Shown here: positions 41,694-50,266 of the stretch, one piece after another
Layout of the letters: every line of letters begins with the position of its first letter
Numbering within the stretch: the first letter of the stretch is position 1
DNA from: Kitasatospora viridis
GTDB lineage: Bacteria; Actinomycetota; Actinomycetes; Streptomycetales; Streptomycetaceae
Length of the DNA: 64,000 bases
Direction: 5' to 3'
NCBI RefSeq assembly: GCF_007829815.1
Contig: NZ_VIWT01000001.1
Span: 5,051,001 to 5,115,000, forward strand
Notes under the pieces: model-generated
Databases searched by the model: none
What the model saw: the letters and a program-made list of their open reading frames with translations, nothing else
What the model was told of the DNA's origin: nothing
Position numbers and translations under genes: made by a program

Positions 41694-44600
41694 TCAGTCC
41701 TCGCCCTCCAGGTCGCCCTCCGACTCCAGGAAGGCGGCCTGGAGTTCGGCCAGCAGCTGCGGGTCCGGCTCGGCCCACAGGCCGCGCTCGGCCGCCTCCA
41801 GCAGGCGCTCGCTGATGCCGTGCAGGGCCCACGGGTTGGCCCCGGTGAGGAACTCGCGGTTCACCGGGTCGAGCACGTACTCCTGGGTGAGCCGCTCGTA
41901 CATCCAGTCGGCGACCACGCCGGTGGTGGCGTCGTACCCGAACAGGTAGTCCACCGTGGCGGCCATCTCGAAGGCGCCCTTGTAGCCGTGCCGGCGCATC
42001 GCCTCCAGCCAGCGCGGGTTGACCACGCGGGCGCGGAAGACCCGGGCGGCCTCCTCGGTGAGGGTGCGGGTGCGCACCGTCTCGGGGCGGGTGGAGTCGC
42101 CGATGTAGGCGGCCGGGGCCGAGCCGGTCAGCGCCCGGACGGTGGCCACCATGCCGCCGTGGTACTGGAAGTAGTCGTCCGAGTCGGCGATGTCGTGCTC
42201 GCGGGTGTCGGTGTTCTTGGCCGCCACCGTGATCCGCTTGTACGCCGTCTCCATCTCCTCGCGGGCCGGCCGCCCGTCCAGGCCGCGCCCGTAGGCGTAG
42301 CCGCCCCAGACGGTGTAGACCTCGGCCAGGTCGGCGTCGGTGCGCCAGTCCCGGCTGTCGATCAGCTGGAGCAGGCCCGCCCCGTAGGTGCCCGGGCGGG
42401 AGCCGAAGACCCGCACGGTGGCCCGCCGTTCGTCGCCGTGCTCGGCCAGGTCGGCCTGCACGTGGGCGCGGACGAAGTTCTGCTCGTCCGCCTCCTCCTG
42501 CGCTGCGGCCAGGCGCACCGCGTCGTCCAGCAGCGCCACCACGTGCGGGAAGGCGTCCCGGAAGAAGCCGGAGATCCGCAGCGTCACGTCGATCCGCGGG
42601 CGGCCCAACTCCTCCAGCGGGACGGCCTCCAGGCCGGTCACCCGGCGCGAGGCGTCGTCCCAGACCGGGCGGACGCCGAGCAGGGCGAAGGCCTCGGCGA
42701 TGTCGTCGCCGGCCGTGCGCATCGCCGAGGTGCCCCAGAGCGAGAGGCCCACCGAGGGCGGGAACGCGCCGTCGTTGTCCGCCTGGTAGCGCTCGACCAG
42801 CGAGGCGGCCAGCGCCTGCCCGGTCTCCCAGGCGAGCCGGCTGGGCACCGCCTTCGGGTCCACCGAGTAGAAGTTGCGCCCGGTCGGCAGCACGTTGACC
42901 AGCCCGCGCAGCGGCGAGCCGGACGGCCCGGGCGGCACGAAGCCGCCGCCGAGCGCGTGGATCACCGCGTCCAGCTCGTCGGTGGTGGACGCCAGCCGGG
43001 GCACCACCTGGCGGGCGGCGAACTCCAGCACCTCGGCCACTGCGGCCGGGTGGCCCTCGGCCACCTCGGCGACCTTGGAGGCGTCCCAGTCGGCGGCCTC
43101 CATCGCCTCGACCAGCTCGCGGGCCTTGGCCTCGGCCGCGTCGGTGGCGCCCAGGGTGAGCGCCGCCTCGTCCAGCCCGAGCGCCTCGCGCAGCCCGGGC
43201 AGCGCGCTGACGCCGCCCCAGATCTGCCGGGCCCGCAGGATCGACAGCACCAGGTTGACCCGCTCGGCGCCGACCGGGGCGTTGCCCAGCACGTGCAGGC
43301 CGTCCCGGATCTGGGCGTCCTTCACCTCGCAGAGCCAGCCGTCGACGTGCAGCAGGAAGTCGTCGAAGCCGTCGTCCTCAGGACGCTCGTCCAGGCCCAG
43401 GTCGTGGTCGAGCTTGGCGGCCTGGATCAGGGTCCAGATCTGGGCGCGGATGGCCGGCAGCTTGGCCGGGTCCATCGCGGCGATGTTGGAGTGCTCGTCG
43501 AGCAGTTGCTCAAGGCGGGCGATGTCGCCGTAGGAGTCGGCCCGGGCCATCGGCGGCACCAGGTGGTCGACCAGCGTGGCGTGCGCCCGGCGCTTGGCCT
43601 GGGTGCCCTCGCCCGGGTCGTTGACCAGGAACGGGTAGATCAGCGGCACGTCGCCGAGCGCCGCGTCCGGGCCGCAGTCGGCCGAGAGCGCGGCGGTCTT
43701 GCCGGGCAGCCACTCCAGGTTGCCGTGCTTGCCGAGGTGGACGATCGCGTCGGCGCCGAAGCCGCCGTCGGACTGGGCGGCCGCGATCCAGCGGTAGGCG
43801 GCCAGGTAGTGGTGCGAGGGCGGCAGGTCCGGGTCGTGGTAGATCGCCACCGGGTTGGCGCCGAAGCCGCGCGGCGGCTGCACCAGCACCAGCAGGTTGC
43901 CGGCCCGCATGGCGGCCAGCACGATGTCGCCGTCCGGGTTCTGCGAGCGGTCCAGGTAGAGCTCGCCGGGCGCCGGGCCCCAGTGCTCCTCGACCCGGGC
44001 CCGCAGGCCGGCCGGCAGGCCGGCGTACCAGCGGCGGTAGTCGGCGGCCGGGATCCGCACCGGGTTGCGGGCCAGCTGATCCTCCGTCAGCCAGTCCTGG
44101 TCGTAGCCGCCCGCGTCGATCAGCGCCTTGATCAGCGCGTCGCCCTCGTGCTCGTCCTCGGTGGGCTCCATGCCCGGGAAGCCCTCGCCCAGGTCCCAGC
44201 CCTCCGCGCCGAGGCGGCGCAGCAGCCGGGCCAGGCTGGCCGGGGTGTCCAGGCCGACCGCGTTGCCCACCCGGGCGTGCTTGGTCGGGTAGGCGGAGAG
44301 CACCAGGGCCAGGCGCCGCTCGGCCGGCGGCACGTGGCGCAGCCGGGCGTGCCGCACCGCGATGCCGGCCACCCGGGCGGCCCGCTCGGCGTCGGCCACG
44401 TAGACGGTCAGGCCGTCCTCGTCCAACTCCTTGAAGGAGAACGGCACGGTGATCAGCCGGCCGTCGAACTCCGGCACCGCGACCTGGGTGGCGGTGTCCA
44501 GCGGGGAGAGCCCGTCGTCGCTGCCCTCCCACTGCTCGCGCGACCAGGTCAGGCAGAGCGCCTGGAGGATCGGCCGGTCCAGCGCGGCCAGCGCGCCGGC

Positions 44601-45302
44601 GTCCCAGGCCTCCTCGTCGCCGCCGGCCTGCGCGTCGGCCGGCCGGGTGCCGCCGGCCGCCAGCACGGTGGTGACGATCGCGTCGGCCGCGCCCAGCTCG
44701 GCCAGCAGCTCGGCCGGCGCACCGCGCAGCGAGGAGCAGAAGAACGGCCGGGCCTGGCCGCCGGCCTGCTCGATCGCCCCGCACAGCGCCTCGACGAACG
44801 CGGTGTTGCCGCTCATGTGGTGGGCGCGGTAGTAGAGGACGGCGACGCTCGGGCCGTCGGTGTTCGCCGGGGTCCGCTCCAGCGGACCCCAGTCGGGCGC
44901 GGAGGCGGGCGGCGCGAAGCCGTGGCCGGTGAGCAGCACGGTGTCGGAGAGGAAGGCACCCAGCTCGGCCAGGTTGGCCGCCCCGCCGTGCGCCAGGTAG
45001 GCGTGCGCCTCCGCGGCCAGGCCGGCCGGCACCGTCGAGAGCTCCATCAGCTGGGCGTCCGGCGCCTGTTCGCCGCTGAGCACCACCACCGGGCGCGGCC
45101 CGGCCAGCAGCACGTCCAGCCCCTCCTGCCAGGCCCGCCGGCCACCGAGCAGTCGCACCACCACCAGGTCGGTGCCCTCCACCAGCTCGGGCAGGTCGGC
45201 CGCCGAGAGCCGGGCCGGGTTGCCGAGCCGGTAGGCGACCGGGCCGTCGGACGCGCGGGCCGAGAGCAGGTCGGTGTCGGAGGTGGACAGCAGCAGGATC
45301 AT
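41694..45302 (-). CDS. cobN: cobaltochelatase subunit CobN
   Basis: The 1202-residue product is a full-length CobN (family about 1100-1300). Typical segments are WGPAPGELYLDRSQNPDGDI, IVHLGKHGNLEWLPGK, LSADCGPDAALGDVP and YPFLVNDPGEGTQAKRRAHA, with DYFQYHGGMVATVRALTG and a C-terminal YVLDPVNREFLTGANPWAL. It is the large ATP-using subunit that inserts cobalt into hydrogenobyrinic acid a,c-diamide in the oxygen-dependent cobalamin pathway. The CobS and CobT partners are not in the window. ATG 45302 follows GAGGAAGG. The 5' leader contains a cobalamin riboswitch, giving feedback control by the end product. Confidence 0.95.
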   Translation of the reverse strand: MILLLSTSDTDLLSARASDGPVAYRLGNPARLSAADLPELVEGTDLVVVRLLGGRRAWQEGLDVLLAGPRPVVVLSGEQAPDAQLMELSTVPAGLAAEAHAYLAHGGAANLAELGAFLSDTVLLTGHGFAPPASAPDWGPLERTPANTDGPSVAVLYYRAHHMSGNTAFVEALCGAIEQAGGQARPFFCSSLRGAPAELLAELGAADAIVTTVLAAGGTRPADAQAGGDEEAWDAGALAALDRPILQALCLTWSREQWEGSDDGLSPLDTATQVAVPEFDGRLITVPFSFKELDEDGLTVYVADAERAARVAGIAVRHARLRHVPPAERRLALVLSAYPTKHARVGNAVGLDTPASLARLLRRLGAEGWDLGEGFPGMEPTEDEHEGDALIKALIDAGGYDQDWLTEDQLARNPVRIPAADYRRWYAGLPAGLRARVEEHWGPAPGELYLDRSQNPDGDIVLAAMRAGNLLVLVQPPRGFGANPVAIYHDPDLPPSHHYLAAYRWIAAAQSDGGFGADAIVHLGKHGNLEWLPGKTAALSADCGPDAALGDVPLIYPFLVNDPGEGTQAKRRAHATLVDHLVPPMARADSYGDIARLEQLLDEHSNIAAMDPAKLPAIRAQIWTLIQAAKLDHDLGLDERPEDDGFDDFLLHVDGWLCEVKDAQIRDGLHVLGNAPVGAERVNLVLSILRARQIWGGVSALPGLREALGLDEAALTLGATDAAEAKARELVEAMEAADWDASKVAEVAEGHPAAVAEVLEFAARQVVPRLASTTDELDAVIHALGGGFVPPGPSGSPLRGLVNVLPTGRNFYSVDPKAVPSRLAWETGQALAASLVERYQADNDGAFPPSVGLSLWGTSAMRTAGDDIAEAFALLGVRPVWDDASRRVTGLEAVPLEELGRPRIDVTLRISGFFRDAFPHVVALLDDAVRLAAAQEEADEQNFVRAHVQADLAEHGDERRATVRVFGSRPGTYGAGLLQLIDSRDWRTDADLAEVYTVWGGYAYGRGLDGRPAREEMETAYKRITVAAKNTDTREHDIADSDDYFQYHGGMVATVRALTGSAPAAYIGDSTRPETVRTRTLTEEAARVFRARVVNPRWLEAMRRHGYKGAFEMAATVDYLFGYDATTGVVADWMYERLTQEYVLDPVNREFLTGANPWALHGISERLLEAAERGLWAEPDPQLLAELQAAFLESEGDLEGED

Positions 45303-45339
45303 GCGGTGGCCTTCCTCGGGGTCCGCGCCCCGGGCTGGT

Positions 45340-45450
45340 GGAGGAGGAATTGACGGAGTGGAGTTCCTGGCTCCCACGGCTGCTGAGCCGTGGTCACAGT
45401 GGCGGGACCGCACCGGTTCCTCACCGGTTTCCTCCTGCACCGTCATGTCA
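45340..45450 (-). promoter_or_regulatory. cobalamin (B12) riboswitch in the cobN leader
   Basis: Read on the minus strand, the leader contains GGTGCAGGAGGAAACCGGTG, then CCGGTGCGGTCCCGCCACTG (the B12 box around 45395-45415), a stem ACGGCTCAGCAGCCGT, and AGCCAGGAACTC at 45361-45371. This order is the conserved core of cobalamin riboswitches. It lies about 60 bases before the cobN start and probably controls translation or termination. End points are approximate. Confidence 0.9.
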
Positions 45451-45479
45451 ACCGGTGGACCGGAGCCCACCCGCGCGAC

Positions 45480-45509
45480 ATCCTAGACGGGGCCACCCGC
45501 CGGTGACAG
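45480..45509 (-). promoter_or_regulatory. possible cobN promoter
   Basis: On the minus strand a CTGTCA hexamer (45504-45509) and TAGGAT (45480-45485) are 18 bp apart, close to the streptomycete housekeeping consensus, and lie just upstream of the riboswitch. The related copy at 51.97 kb keeps both in slightly altered form. Confidence 0.4.
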
Positions 45510-45556
45510 GCGGTGTGACCATGACGACTACTTCGGGTACTTCGGGGGAGCAACTG

Positions 45557-45766
45557 ATGAACCGTCTCGTCCACCGGCCGGCCACCAGCGCGGCCGTCCT
45601 CACCGCACCGAGCACCTACTCCTACCCGGAGGCCGGCGCCAGCGGCGGCCAGCCGCACACCGACGCGGGCAACTACGCCTACGCCCCCGGCCAGTGCTTC
45701 AACTGGGACGCCGAGCCCGACTGGGACATCATCCTCTTCCAGGTCCAGCACACCCACTGCGGCTGA
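45557..45766 (+). pseudogene. deleted SapA-like secreted protein gene (69 codons)
   Basis: The start MNRLVHRPATSAAVL and the end AGNYAYAPGQCFNWDAE to HTHCG both match the intact SapA-like protein at 52066 (MKRLIRRTITSAAVL, and AGNFTSYAG to YAPGQCINW to DVHCG). About 60 residues are missing, including the rest of the signal peptide and the first cysteine region. The product would not be exported normally. The upstream non-coding 108 bp also match those before the intact copy. Confidence 0.75.
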
Positions 45767-45789
45767 CCACCGCGGCCCCAGGTCCGGCG

Positions 45790-45879
45790 CTCATCGTCGA
45801 CGGCGACCACCGAGGCGGCGGGTACGAGGCTGTTGGGCTTCGGTGCGTCGGGGTCGTTCTCGTAGTCACGCCTGGCCAT
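45790..45879 (-). pseudogene. truncated NUDIX hydrolase N-terminus
   Basis: On the minus strand ATG 45879 opens MARRDYENDPDAPKP, then NSLVPAASVVAVDDE, the usual beginning of an actinomycete NUDIX hydrolase. It breaks off where the next residues should lead into the Nudix box, and the frame continues into unrelated sequence belonging to the SapA-like remnant. The fragment follows the SLOG gene by 72 bp on the same strand, so the operon was cut here. It marks the left junction of the inserted segment at about 45.79 kb. Confidence 0.65.
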
Positions 45880-45951
45880 GGTCGAGTGCCTCCCGACGGA
45901 CCGGCCCGTGCTCTGATCTTGGACTGCGGGTCGGTCTGGCCTCGGTGGTCG

Positions 45952-46437
45952 TCAGCCGGCTCGGACCGCACCTTCCGGCCAGACGACAGTAACGGGCACC
46001 TGGGCTGCACGCGCCGCCGCGACGGTGTCGGCGGTTCCCCCGCGCCCGTTGCCAGGGTTGCCGTCCCAGACGGCGAACAGGTGGTCGGCACGGCGCAGCA
46101 ACTCTGTGTTGGCGGCTTCGTATGCCTCGCGGTTTGCCTCTGCGAACGGCATGACGACGACCTCTGCAGCGGCTTGGCGAAGACGGTCGAACTCGGCGGC
46201 GAACGCGGGCTTCACCTTGGCCTGCCGGTAGTCGGCTGACGGGACTACAGCGACCAGTCGGCCGCCGAGCGACAGCACCACGTCGGCGAAGATCGAGTCC
46301 GCGCCCTTCGCGATGCACGAGACACCAGTGAGGCCGTGCTCGATGTGGTCGGCGAGCAGCACTTCGAGTGCTCCACGGACCAGGGTGACGCTTTCCTCGG
46401 TGAGGTCCATGTGCCCGGTCACTGCGATCACGGTCAT
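45952..46437 (-). CDS. SLOG-fold nucleotide-binding-like protein
   Basis: The 161-residue product has a Rossmann-like SLOG/LOG outline: VIAVTGHMDLTEES at the start, GVSCIAKGADSIFADVV (the glycine-containing nucleotide loop), a variable middle, and RRADHLFAVWDGNPGNGRGGTADTV near the end. SLOG proteins bind nucleotides or NAD-like ligands and act in signalling or defence. It is 17 bp downstream of the XRE regulator gene and surely co-transcribed. No effector domain is fused. Its ligand is unknown. Confidence 0.7.
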   Translation of the reverse strand: MTVIAVTGHMDLTEESVTLVRGALEVLLADHIEHGLTGVSCIAKGADSIFADVVLSLGGRLVAVVPSADYRQAKVKPAFAAEFDRLRQAAAEVVVMPFAEANREAYEAANTELLRRADHLFAVWDGNPGNGRGGTADTVAAARAAQVPVTVVWPEGAVRAG

Positions 46438-46454
46438 ACCGCATCCCCTTCGGG

Positions 46455-47912
46455 TCAGTTCGCCAGTAGCTCGCGGATGCTATCGCGGGCTTCCTTGACA
46501 GCCGGGTTCGTGGATTCCCGGACGGTGTACCGGTAGAGGCCGCTGAGTTGAGTGCGAACCCGGTCGGACTTGGTGAGTGCGGCAGCGGCCACGGCCTGAC
46601 GGGTCTCCTCGATGGCCCCCGATACGTCGCCCATGAGGAACTGCGCCTCAGCAAGCCCGATCCTGTCGAGTGCATGAGATCGGCTTGCCTCGGTTCCTCG
46701 CCCGGTGAGCGCTGCCCGGATGTGGTCGGCGGCAACCTTCGAGTACGAACCCGGGTCAGTGCGGGCGAGGTCCAGCAACCGTCCACCGGTGACCCCGGAG
46801 ATCTCGGCCTCGTCGAAGTACGCGATCCAGTGTGGTTCATCCTCGGCGGCACCAGCCGAGGCAAGCTCTTCATGGGCCTGCTCGGTTGCCCGCCGAAACG
46901 CCGCAACCCGCCCCGTCGCTGCGTAAGCCCAAGCCTCGCGGGTTCGAAGCATGGCCCGAACCCTCGGGCTGGCGTGTCCGTGACTGCCCTCCTGAGCGAG
47001 TCGGACGAGTTCGAGCGCATCGCCAGGGCGATCGGTGTAGAGCATCTGACGTGCCATGCCGGCCAGTACGTTGGCGCCGAACGCGCGGTCACCACCCGCA
47101 TGTGCCGAGCGGAGCGCCAGGCGGTAGTAGTCCTGCGCCCGGCGTTGGTATCCGCTGTCCCACATCATGGTTGCTGCGGTACCGGCGAGCTGTGCCATGA
47201 CGCGATGGAGGCGTCCCTCGATATCGGGTCGTTGCCGATCTTCGAGCATGGCGGCCGTGTCGTTCAGTTGGCCGAGCACCGCCTTGGCTCGCAGGCCCCC
47301 GCCGAAGCGGTGGTCCCATCGGCGGAAGGCAGCGGCTGCGTGTTCGAGTTGGCCGATGTCGTGAGTTCCGAGGCGGCCTGGGCGCCGACGCTCGGAAGCG
47401 GTCAGCGCTGGGGCTAACCAGCCTTCGAGCGGGTCCAGGAGGGCAGTCCCGGTGACGGCGGCTCCGGCGAGTAGCCGGGCGGCTGTGCGTCTGTCCAAGG
47501 TGAGATCTGTTCCAGTGAGTTCGGTGGCCAGCGCGGTCGTCACTTCTGACTGCCACGGGAAATCGAGGGCCGCTGGGCTTACTGCCATCGTGACGGGCAC
47601 TTCCGCGCTGTGCTTCTCCCATGAGCGTGGCGCCAGACCGAGAAGGCCGCCCGGAATGCCCAGCCCATCGGCGATGCGAGCGATCACTTCGAAGGAAGTG
47701 ATCCGCTTCGACCCGTCGGACATGATCACGGAGACCTTGCCCGGAGTCAGCTGGCACGCCGCCGCGATGCGGTTCTGGGACAAACCGCCGTACTTCTTGA
47801 TCAGGCCGAAGACTGCTGCGAAGTCGTGCTCGGCCAGAGCCAGGCGGAAGTCTTCACGTGCCAGCAGCTCAGCCGGCAGCAGTGGGCCACGGGTCTGGCC
47901 GGTGTGCGTCAT
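46455..47912 (-). CDS. XRE-family regulator with TPR-like C-terminal region
   Basis: The 485-residue product has a helix-turn-helix at about 35-95 (GLIKKYGGLSQNRIAAACQL, then TPGKVSVIMSDGSKRITSFE) and a long helical region of TPR-like repeats (RLHRVMAQLAGTAATMMWDS, AQDYYRLALRSAHAGGD, ALDRIGLAEAQFLMGD). Such large XRE proteins are common in actinomycetes as regulators of neighbouring antibiotic-like or RiPP genes. ATG 47912 was chosen because the conserved region begins shortly after it. Base composition is visibly less GC-rich than the genes outside the island. It is divergent from the HATPase-peptide-oxygenase genes and may regulate them. Confidence 0.82.
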   Translation of the reverse strand: MTHTGQTRGPLLPAELLAREDFRLALAEHDFAAVFGLIKKYGGLSQNRIAAACQLTPGKVSVIMSDGSKRITSFEVIARIADGLGIPGGLLGLAPRSWEKHSAEVPVTMAVSPAALDFPWQSEVTTALATELTGTDLTLDRRTAARLLAGAAVTGTALLDPLEGWLAPALTASERRRPGRLGTHDIGQLEHAAAAFRRWDHRFGGGLRAKAVLGQLNDTAAMLEDRQRPDIEGRLHRVMAQLAGTAATMMWDSGYQRRAQDYYRLALRSAHAGGDRAFGANVLAGMARQMLYTDRPGDALELVRLAQEGSHGHASPRVRAMLRTREAWAYAATGRVAAFRRATEQAHEELASAGAAEDEPHWIAYFDEAEISGVTGGRLLDLARTDPGSYSKVAADHIRAALTGRGTEASRSHALDRIGLAEAQFLMGDVSGAIEETRQAVAAAALTKSDRVRTQLSGLYRYTVRESTNPAVKEARDSIRELLAN

Positions 47913-48177
47913 CGGACACAGCCTTCGCTGGGAGCATAGCCGGTTACGGAGTATCAAAGTCCCTATTCTCAGAGACTATTACCGTCGCGGTAACACTCGG
48001 CGGGCATTCTCCGAAGTTGGCTCCGGTCCGATGCTTCTTGTGTGCGGTTCGCTGCACAGTCCGAGAGTTCGGCTGGAGGTTGTATGCCTGTCACCGTTGC
48101 CGTCGTGCCCGTCGCTCCCCGAGGAACCGGGTGGTTCGAGAAGCCCACGTCCGCCACCCACAGGGCCGGGACTGCCA

Positions 48178-48636
48178 ATGAGTGACATGGTTTCGTTCCC
48201 GGTGCCTCATGAGTGGGACGTCGAACCGACCCCGTCGGCCGTTCCGGAGGCCCGTCGCCTGGTGGTCGGGATCGCTCGGTTCTGGCGGGTCCCGCTCTCG
48301 GAGGACGCTTTGCGCGACGTGGCGCTGTGCACCAGCGAGCTCGTGGCCAACGCCATGGAGCACACGGCGTCCCGCTGCCGGGTGACGGTGCGCTGGACCG
48401 GCGAGCGCCTTCGGGTGGAGGTCGCGGACTCCAGCCTGCGGCCGCCCGACCGGGAGGCGGCCCAGGACCTGCTCACCGGCGGACGCGGGCTGACCCTGGT
48501 CGAAGGACTCTCGCACTCCTGGGGCTGGCACCCGCGCGGCACGGGCAAGGTCGTGTGGTTCGAGTGCGCGGCCGACCAGTTGGTGACGGGAGATGCGCGG
48601 CTCGCGGTGCTCGTCCACGCCTCCCAGTACCTCTGA
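48178..48636 (+). CDS. RsbW-like HATPase (ATP-binding anti-sigma type) protein
   Basis: The 152-residue product is a single GHKL ATPase domain. It has the N-box in ALCTSELVANAMEH (E54, N58), the G1 box as LRVEVADSSLRPP and the G2 box as TGGRGLTLVEGLSHSWG. Streptomycetes carry many of these; they bind partner proteins such as anti-sigma antagonists, and several sit next to XRE regulators. Start ATG 48178, with an alternative ATG three codons on. It is the first gene on the plus strand opposite the XRE gene. Confidence 0.82.
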   Translation: MSDMVSFPVPHEWDVEPTPSAVPEARRLVVGIARFWRVPLSEDALRDVALCTSELVANAMEHTASRCRVTVRWTGERLRVEVADSSLRPPDREAAQDLLTGGRGLTLVEGLSHSWGWHPRGTGKVVWFECAADQLVTGDARLAVLVHASQYL

Positions 48637-48822
48637 ACCCCCTCCGATCTCCACCTGGCCACGTTGGGAATTTCGGTCAGGTGGATCGGCGGCGCCGACC
48701 GCTTCGTCCCCCACGGTCGGTGCCGTCTGCAGCTTTATCCCCAAGCGCCATAAGCACAGGGGCGATTCACCCCGGATCTTCCGCTCGGAGGTGGGCGGAA
48801 GCGATGACGGAAGGAGCACCAC

Positions 48823-48993
48823 ATGGAGAACCGCACGAAGAAGCCGGCGCCGGAGGAGAGCGGGCTGCTGGTCGCGGTCGAGGAGTTGAGCGCCGTCCAG
48901 GACCGGTACGACAGCCTGCGCTCCGACAACGCCGGTTCCTCGGGCGACGCGCCGTGGCCCGGTGGCGACGGCAACCTGACCGAGGTCGCGTAG
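48823..48993 (+). CDS. 56-residue candidate RiPP precursor peptide
   Basis: A short frame with an ideal AAGGAG site six to seven bases before the ATG encodes a peptide starting MENRTKKPAPEESGLLVAVE, with a helical middle (ELSAVQDRYDSLRSDN) and a Gly/Ser/Pro-rich tail (AGSSGDAPWPGGDGNLTEVA). There is no signal peptide or cysteine. A charged, helical front and a small-residue-rich tail with one Trp fit a leader-core layout. The next genes, 79 bp on, encode a JmjC/cupin oxygenase and an aldo/keto reductase, which could be the modifying enzymes. The assignment rests on context, not on similarity to a known precursor. Confidence 0.6.
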   Translation: MENRTKKPAPEESGLLVAVEELSAVQDRYDSLRSDNAGSSGDAPWPGGDGNLTEVA

Positions 48994-49072
48994 GACCCGG
49001 CCATCCCAGGGGCGGGGGCTGCTTACCGAGCGGGCTCCCGCCCCGCGTCCAGCACCCTGCACGGAGGTAGCA

Positions 49073-50266
49073 GTGGAACACCGCTTGATCACCGCCATCG
49101 AGACGGCCCTGAGCTGGGACGGCTCCGAACCGATCGGCACGGGCTTCGCGCTCGGCCGGATCGAGGACGACGCGTTGCTGCCGCGCATCCTCACCCCGAA
49201 CAGGCTCCTCGACATCGCCATGCGGCGCAGCCTCAACCGGCCGCAGTTCCGGGCCTTCCAGAACGGCGAGGAGGTCCACCCGGCCGTCTACTTCACCGAC
49301 ACCGTCAGCCCGCGCGGACAGTCCATCCCGATGGTCAACATGCACCGCCTGGGCGATCTGCTCCGGCAGGGGGCGACGCTGATCATGGACCAGGTCAACG
49401 TCTTCGATCCCACGATGGAGGTCACCTGCCGCGCCTTGCAGTGGTGGGCACGCGAGCGGGTGCAAGTGAATGCCTACCTGACCACCAACGCCGCCGCCGG
49501 CTTCCCGCTGCACTGGGACGACCACGACGTGATCGTGGTTCAGCTCTCGGGAGAGAAGGACTGGGAGGTCCGCGCCACCTCTCGCACCGCGCCCATGTAC
49601 CGCGACGCCGACCCCAACAGCACCCCCAGTGAGACCGGGATCTTCAACGGCACGCTCCACGCGGGCGACGTCATGCACATCCCGCGCGGCCACTGGCACC
49701 AGGCCACCCGTACCCGCAGCGGTACCGGCCACAGCCTGCACGTCACCTTCGGGATCACCAAGCGCACGGGCGCGTCCTGGATGGCTTGGCTGGGCGACTG
49801 GTGCCGCGAGCAGGAGATCTTCCGCCGAGACCTCAACCGCGCCGGCGCCGACAGCGCACTCCTGGTGGAAGCCGCCACACGGCTCGTCGGCCTGCGCGGT
49901 CCGGAAGACTTCCTGACCGCCCACGAGCAGCAGACCACCCCCGGCCGACAGGTGCCGTTCCTGGACATCTTCGGCGGGCTCAAGGCCGTGGTGTGCACCA
50001 CCCACTTCCCACCCCGGATCACCGAGGACGCAAGCACCGTTGACGTCAGGGCGGCCGGGAAGCAGCTCACCTTCGCCGCCAAGGCGCTGCCTGCCCTGCG
50101 ACTGCTCCTCAGTGGCCGACCGGTCCCGCTCGACCTGGCCGCGGCGACCGTCGGGGACGAGGTCCACGAGGTGGCCGACATCCTGATCAAGGAGGAGCTG
50201 TGCGCACCGCTGACCGACGAGTTGTCCTCGGGCTACACCGGTCTCGTCACCGCCGCGACGTCCTGA
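49073..50266 (+). CDS. JmjC/cupin-type 2-oxoglutarate oxygenase
   Basis: The 397-residue product is a Cupin_4/JmjC protein. The iron site is H147-x-D149 in PLHWDDHDV and a His of GHWHQATR (H209 by analogy with family members). The strand LVVQLSGEKDWEV-like segment VIVVQLSGEKDWEV between them is typical. The C-terminal 130 residues form the winged-helix-like dimer region of ribosomal-oxygenase relatives. Family members hydroxylate proteins or peptides. The GTG start has ACGGAGGT seven bases upstream. It follows a 56-residue peptide gene and overlaps the aldo/keto reductase gene by 67 bp, so the three are probably one operon. Confidence 0.85.
   Translation: MEHRLITAIETALSWDGSEPIGTGFALGRIEDDALLPRILTPNRLLDIAMRRSLNRPQFRAFQNGEEVHPAVYFTDTVSPRGQSIPMVNMHRLGDLLRQGATLIMDQVNVFDPTMEVTCRALQWWARERVQVNAYLTTNAAAGFPLHWDDHDVIVVQLSGEKDWEVRATSRTAPMYRDADPNSTPSETGIFNGTLHAGDVMHIPRGHWHQATRTRSGTGHSLHVTFGITKRTGASWMAWLGDWCREQEIFRRDLNRAGADSALLVEAATRLVGLRGPEDFLTAHEQQTTPGRQVPFLDIFGGLKAVVCTTHFPPRITEDASTVDVRAAGKQLTFAAKALPALRLLLSGRPVPLDLAAATVGDEVHEVADILIKEELCAPLTDELSSGYTGLVTAATS

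Noticed and set aside
41820..45353. 1177-codon forward open frame
   Set aside because: Antisense shadow of cobN without any recognisable domain.
45557..45766. Left SapA-like ORF as a RiPP precursor
   Set aside because: Both ends match the intact SapA-like secreted protein and the upstream DNA is duplicated, so it is a deleted paralogue.
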